From assembly GCA_018064385.1 (NCBI GenBank), contig JAGHVI010000197.1:1-5683 (forward strand): 5,683 bases of DNA, written 5' to 3'. Of the stretch, positions 5,494 through 5,683 are shown one piece after another; within the stretch, counting starts at the first letter, position 1; each line of letters begins with the position of its first letter. The notes under the pieces were generated by a model, which saw only the letters and a list, made by a program, of their open reading frames with translations, did no database searches and was not told where the DNA came from. This DNA comes from Candidatus Minthenecus merdequi. GTDB lineage: Bacteria > Bacteroidota > Bacteroidia > Bacteroidales > Paludibacteraceae. The translations under genes and the position numbers were made by a program.

Positions 5494-5627
5494 TATTGTC
5501 TGGAAGACAGTACTACAATTAACAACCAAAGAATTAAGGTGCTGTCCTCCAGGCAGACACACTATATCGCTGATATACCGAGCACTTCGTACTCGGTTAC
5601 TCATAGTACAGCCTTCCAGGCTGACAT
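5494..5627. repeat. Cluster of five small hairpins with three REP-like units
   Basis: Five stems with 2- or 3-base loops follow one another: TGTCT/AGACA (5497-5509), CTG-CCT/AGG-CAG with a bulged T (5542-5556), TATATC/GATATA (5563-5577), ACCGAGCAC/GTACTCGGT with one mismatch (5577-5597) and CAGCCT/AGGCTG (5609-5623). Three of them are copies of one unit: consensus GT[AG]C[TA]G[TC]C[TC]TCCAG[GA]C, found inverted at 5513-5495 and direct at 5539-5560 and 5606-5627. Alternating imperfect palindromes between genes suit a REP/BIME-like element or a structured RNA. There is no T-run, so it is not a simple terminator. Confidence 0.6.
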
Positions 5628-5683
5628 GCGAAACTTGAGTAATATTGATAGTTGTACTGTATTCTTAAAAAAAATTGCCAAAG

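Larger units (their letters stand above)
5115..5683. other. 569-bp gap upstream of the methyltransferase, built of repeats
   Basis: No convincing gene is visible; open frames on both strands are driven by repeat sequence and carry no recognisable domain. From left to right the gap holds the 35-bp repeat (5131-5166), about 180 bp of sequence absent from the other repeat copy, the palindrome-rich module (5346-5454), and the hairpin cluster (5494-5627). No further GTTCTATTAA motif is found before the window ends, so this copy lacks the right-hand arm seen at 3758-3774 unless that arm lies beyond 5683. Confidence 0.55.

Noticed and set aside
5297..5638. Open frames on both strands (113 and 79 codons) in the gap upstream of the methyltransferase
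   Set aside because: They cover the palindrome-rich module and the hairpin cluster; repeat DNA of this kind often yields spurious hypothetical proteins.

Overview
The window looks like a chromosomal stretch from a Bacteroidales bacterium (Bacteroides/Prevotella/Muribaculaceae type; genus not resolvable by eye). The evidence is the set of protein families, the near absence of Shine-Dalgarno sequences before the starts, several matches to the Bacteroidetes -7 promoter element TAnnTTTG, and gaps rich in palindromes.

Layout. Positions 1-102 (minus strand) hold a short protein-like remnant that resembles the C-terminus of a COG1373-type ATPase (AAA_14/DUF4143) and runs off the left edge. Positions 103-992 contain no convincing gene. 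They hold a 327-bp segment bounded by a perfect 15-bp inverted repeat (208-534), several palindromes, a strong bidirectional terminator hairpin (553-600) with no obvious gene in front of it, and a promoter-like site (955-962). Three complete genes follow, all on the minus strand: an iron-dependent alcohol dehydrogenase of the butanol dehydrogenase/YqhD type (993-2159), an M48 Ste24-type membrane zinc protease (2237-3469), and a THUMP-domain RlmL-type rRNA guanine-N2 methyltransferase with a long basic tail (3774-5114). In transcription order they run methyltransferase, protease, dehydrogenase. Their functions (ribosome modification, membrane proteolysis, aldehyde/alcohol redox) do not form an obvious pathway, so the shared strand may be coincidental.

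The gaps are the unusual part. A motif with core GTTCTATTAA occurs four times in alternating orientation, so the protease and methyltransferase genes each sit between inverted copies. The copies downstream of the genes touch their stop codons. The 304-bp gap between these two genes is almost entirely a nested inverted-repeat (foldback) element. Part of it recurs in the 569-bp gap upstream of the methyltransferase, which ends in a cluster of five small hairpins (5494-5627) that includes three copies of a REP-like unit. These repeats are the best candidates for something undescribed. They could be non-autonomous mobile elements, invertible promoter switches, or processing/pairing sites in the mRNA; the sequence alone does not decide.
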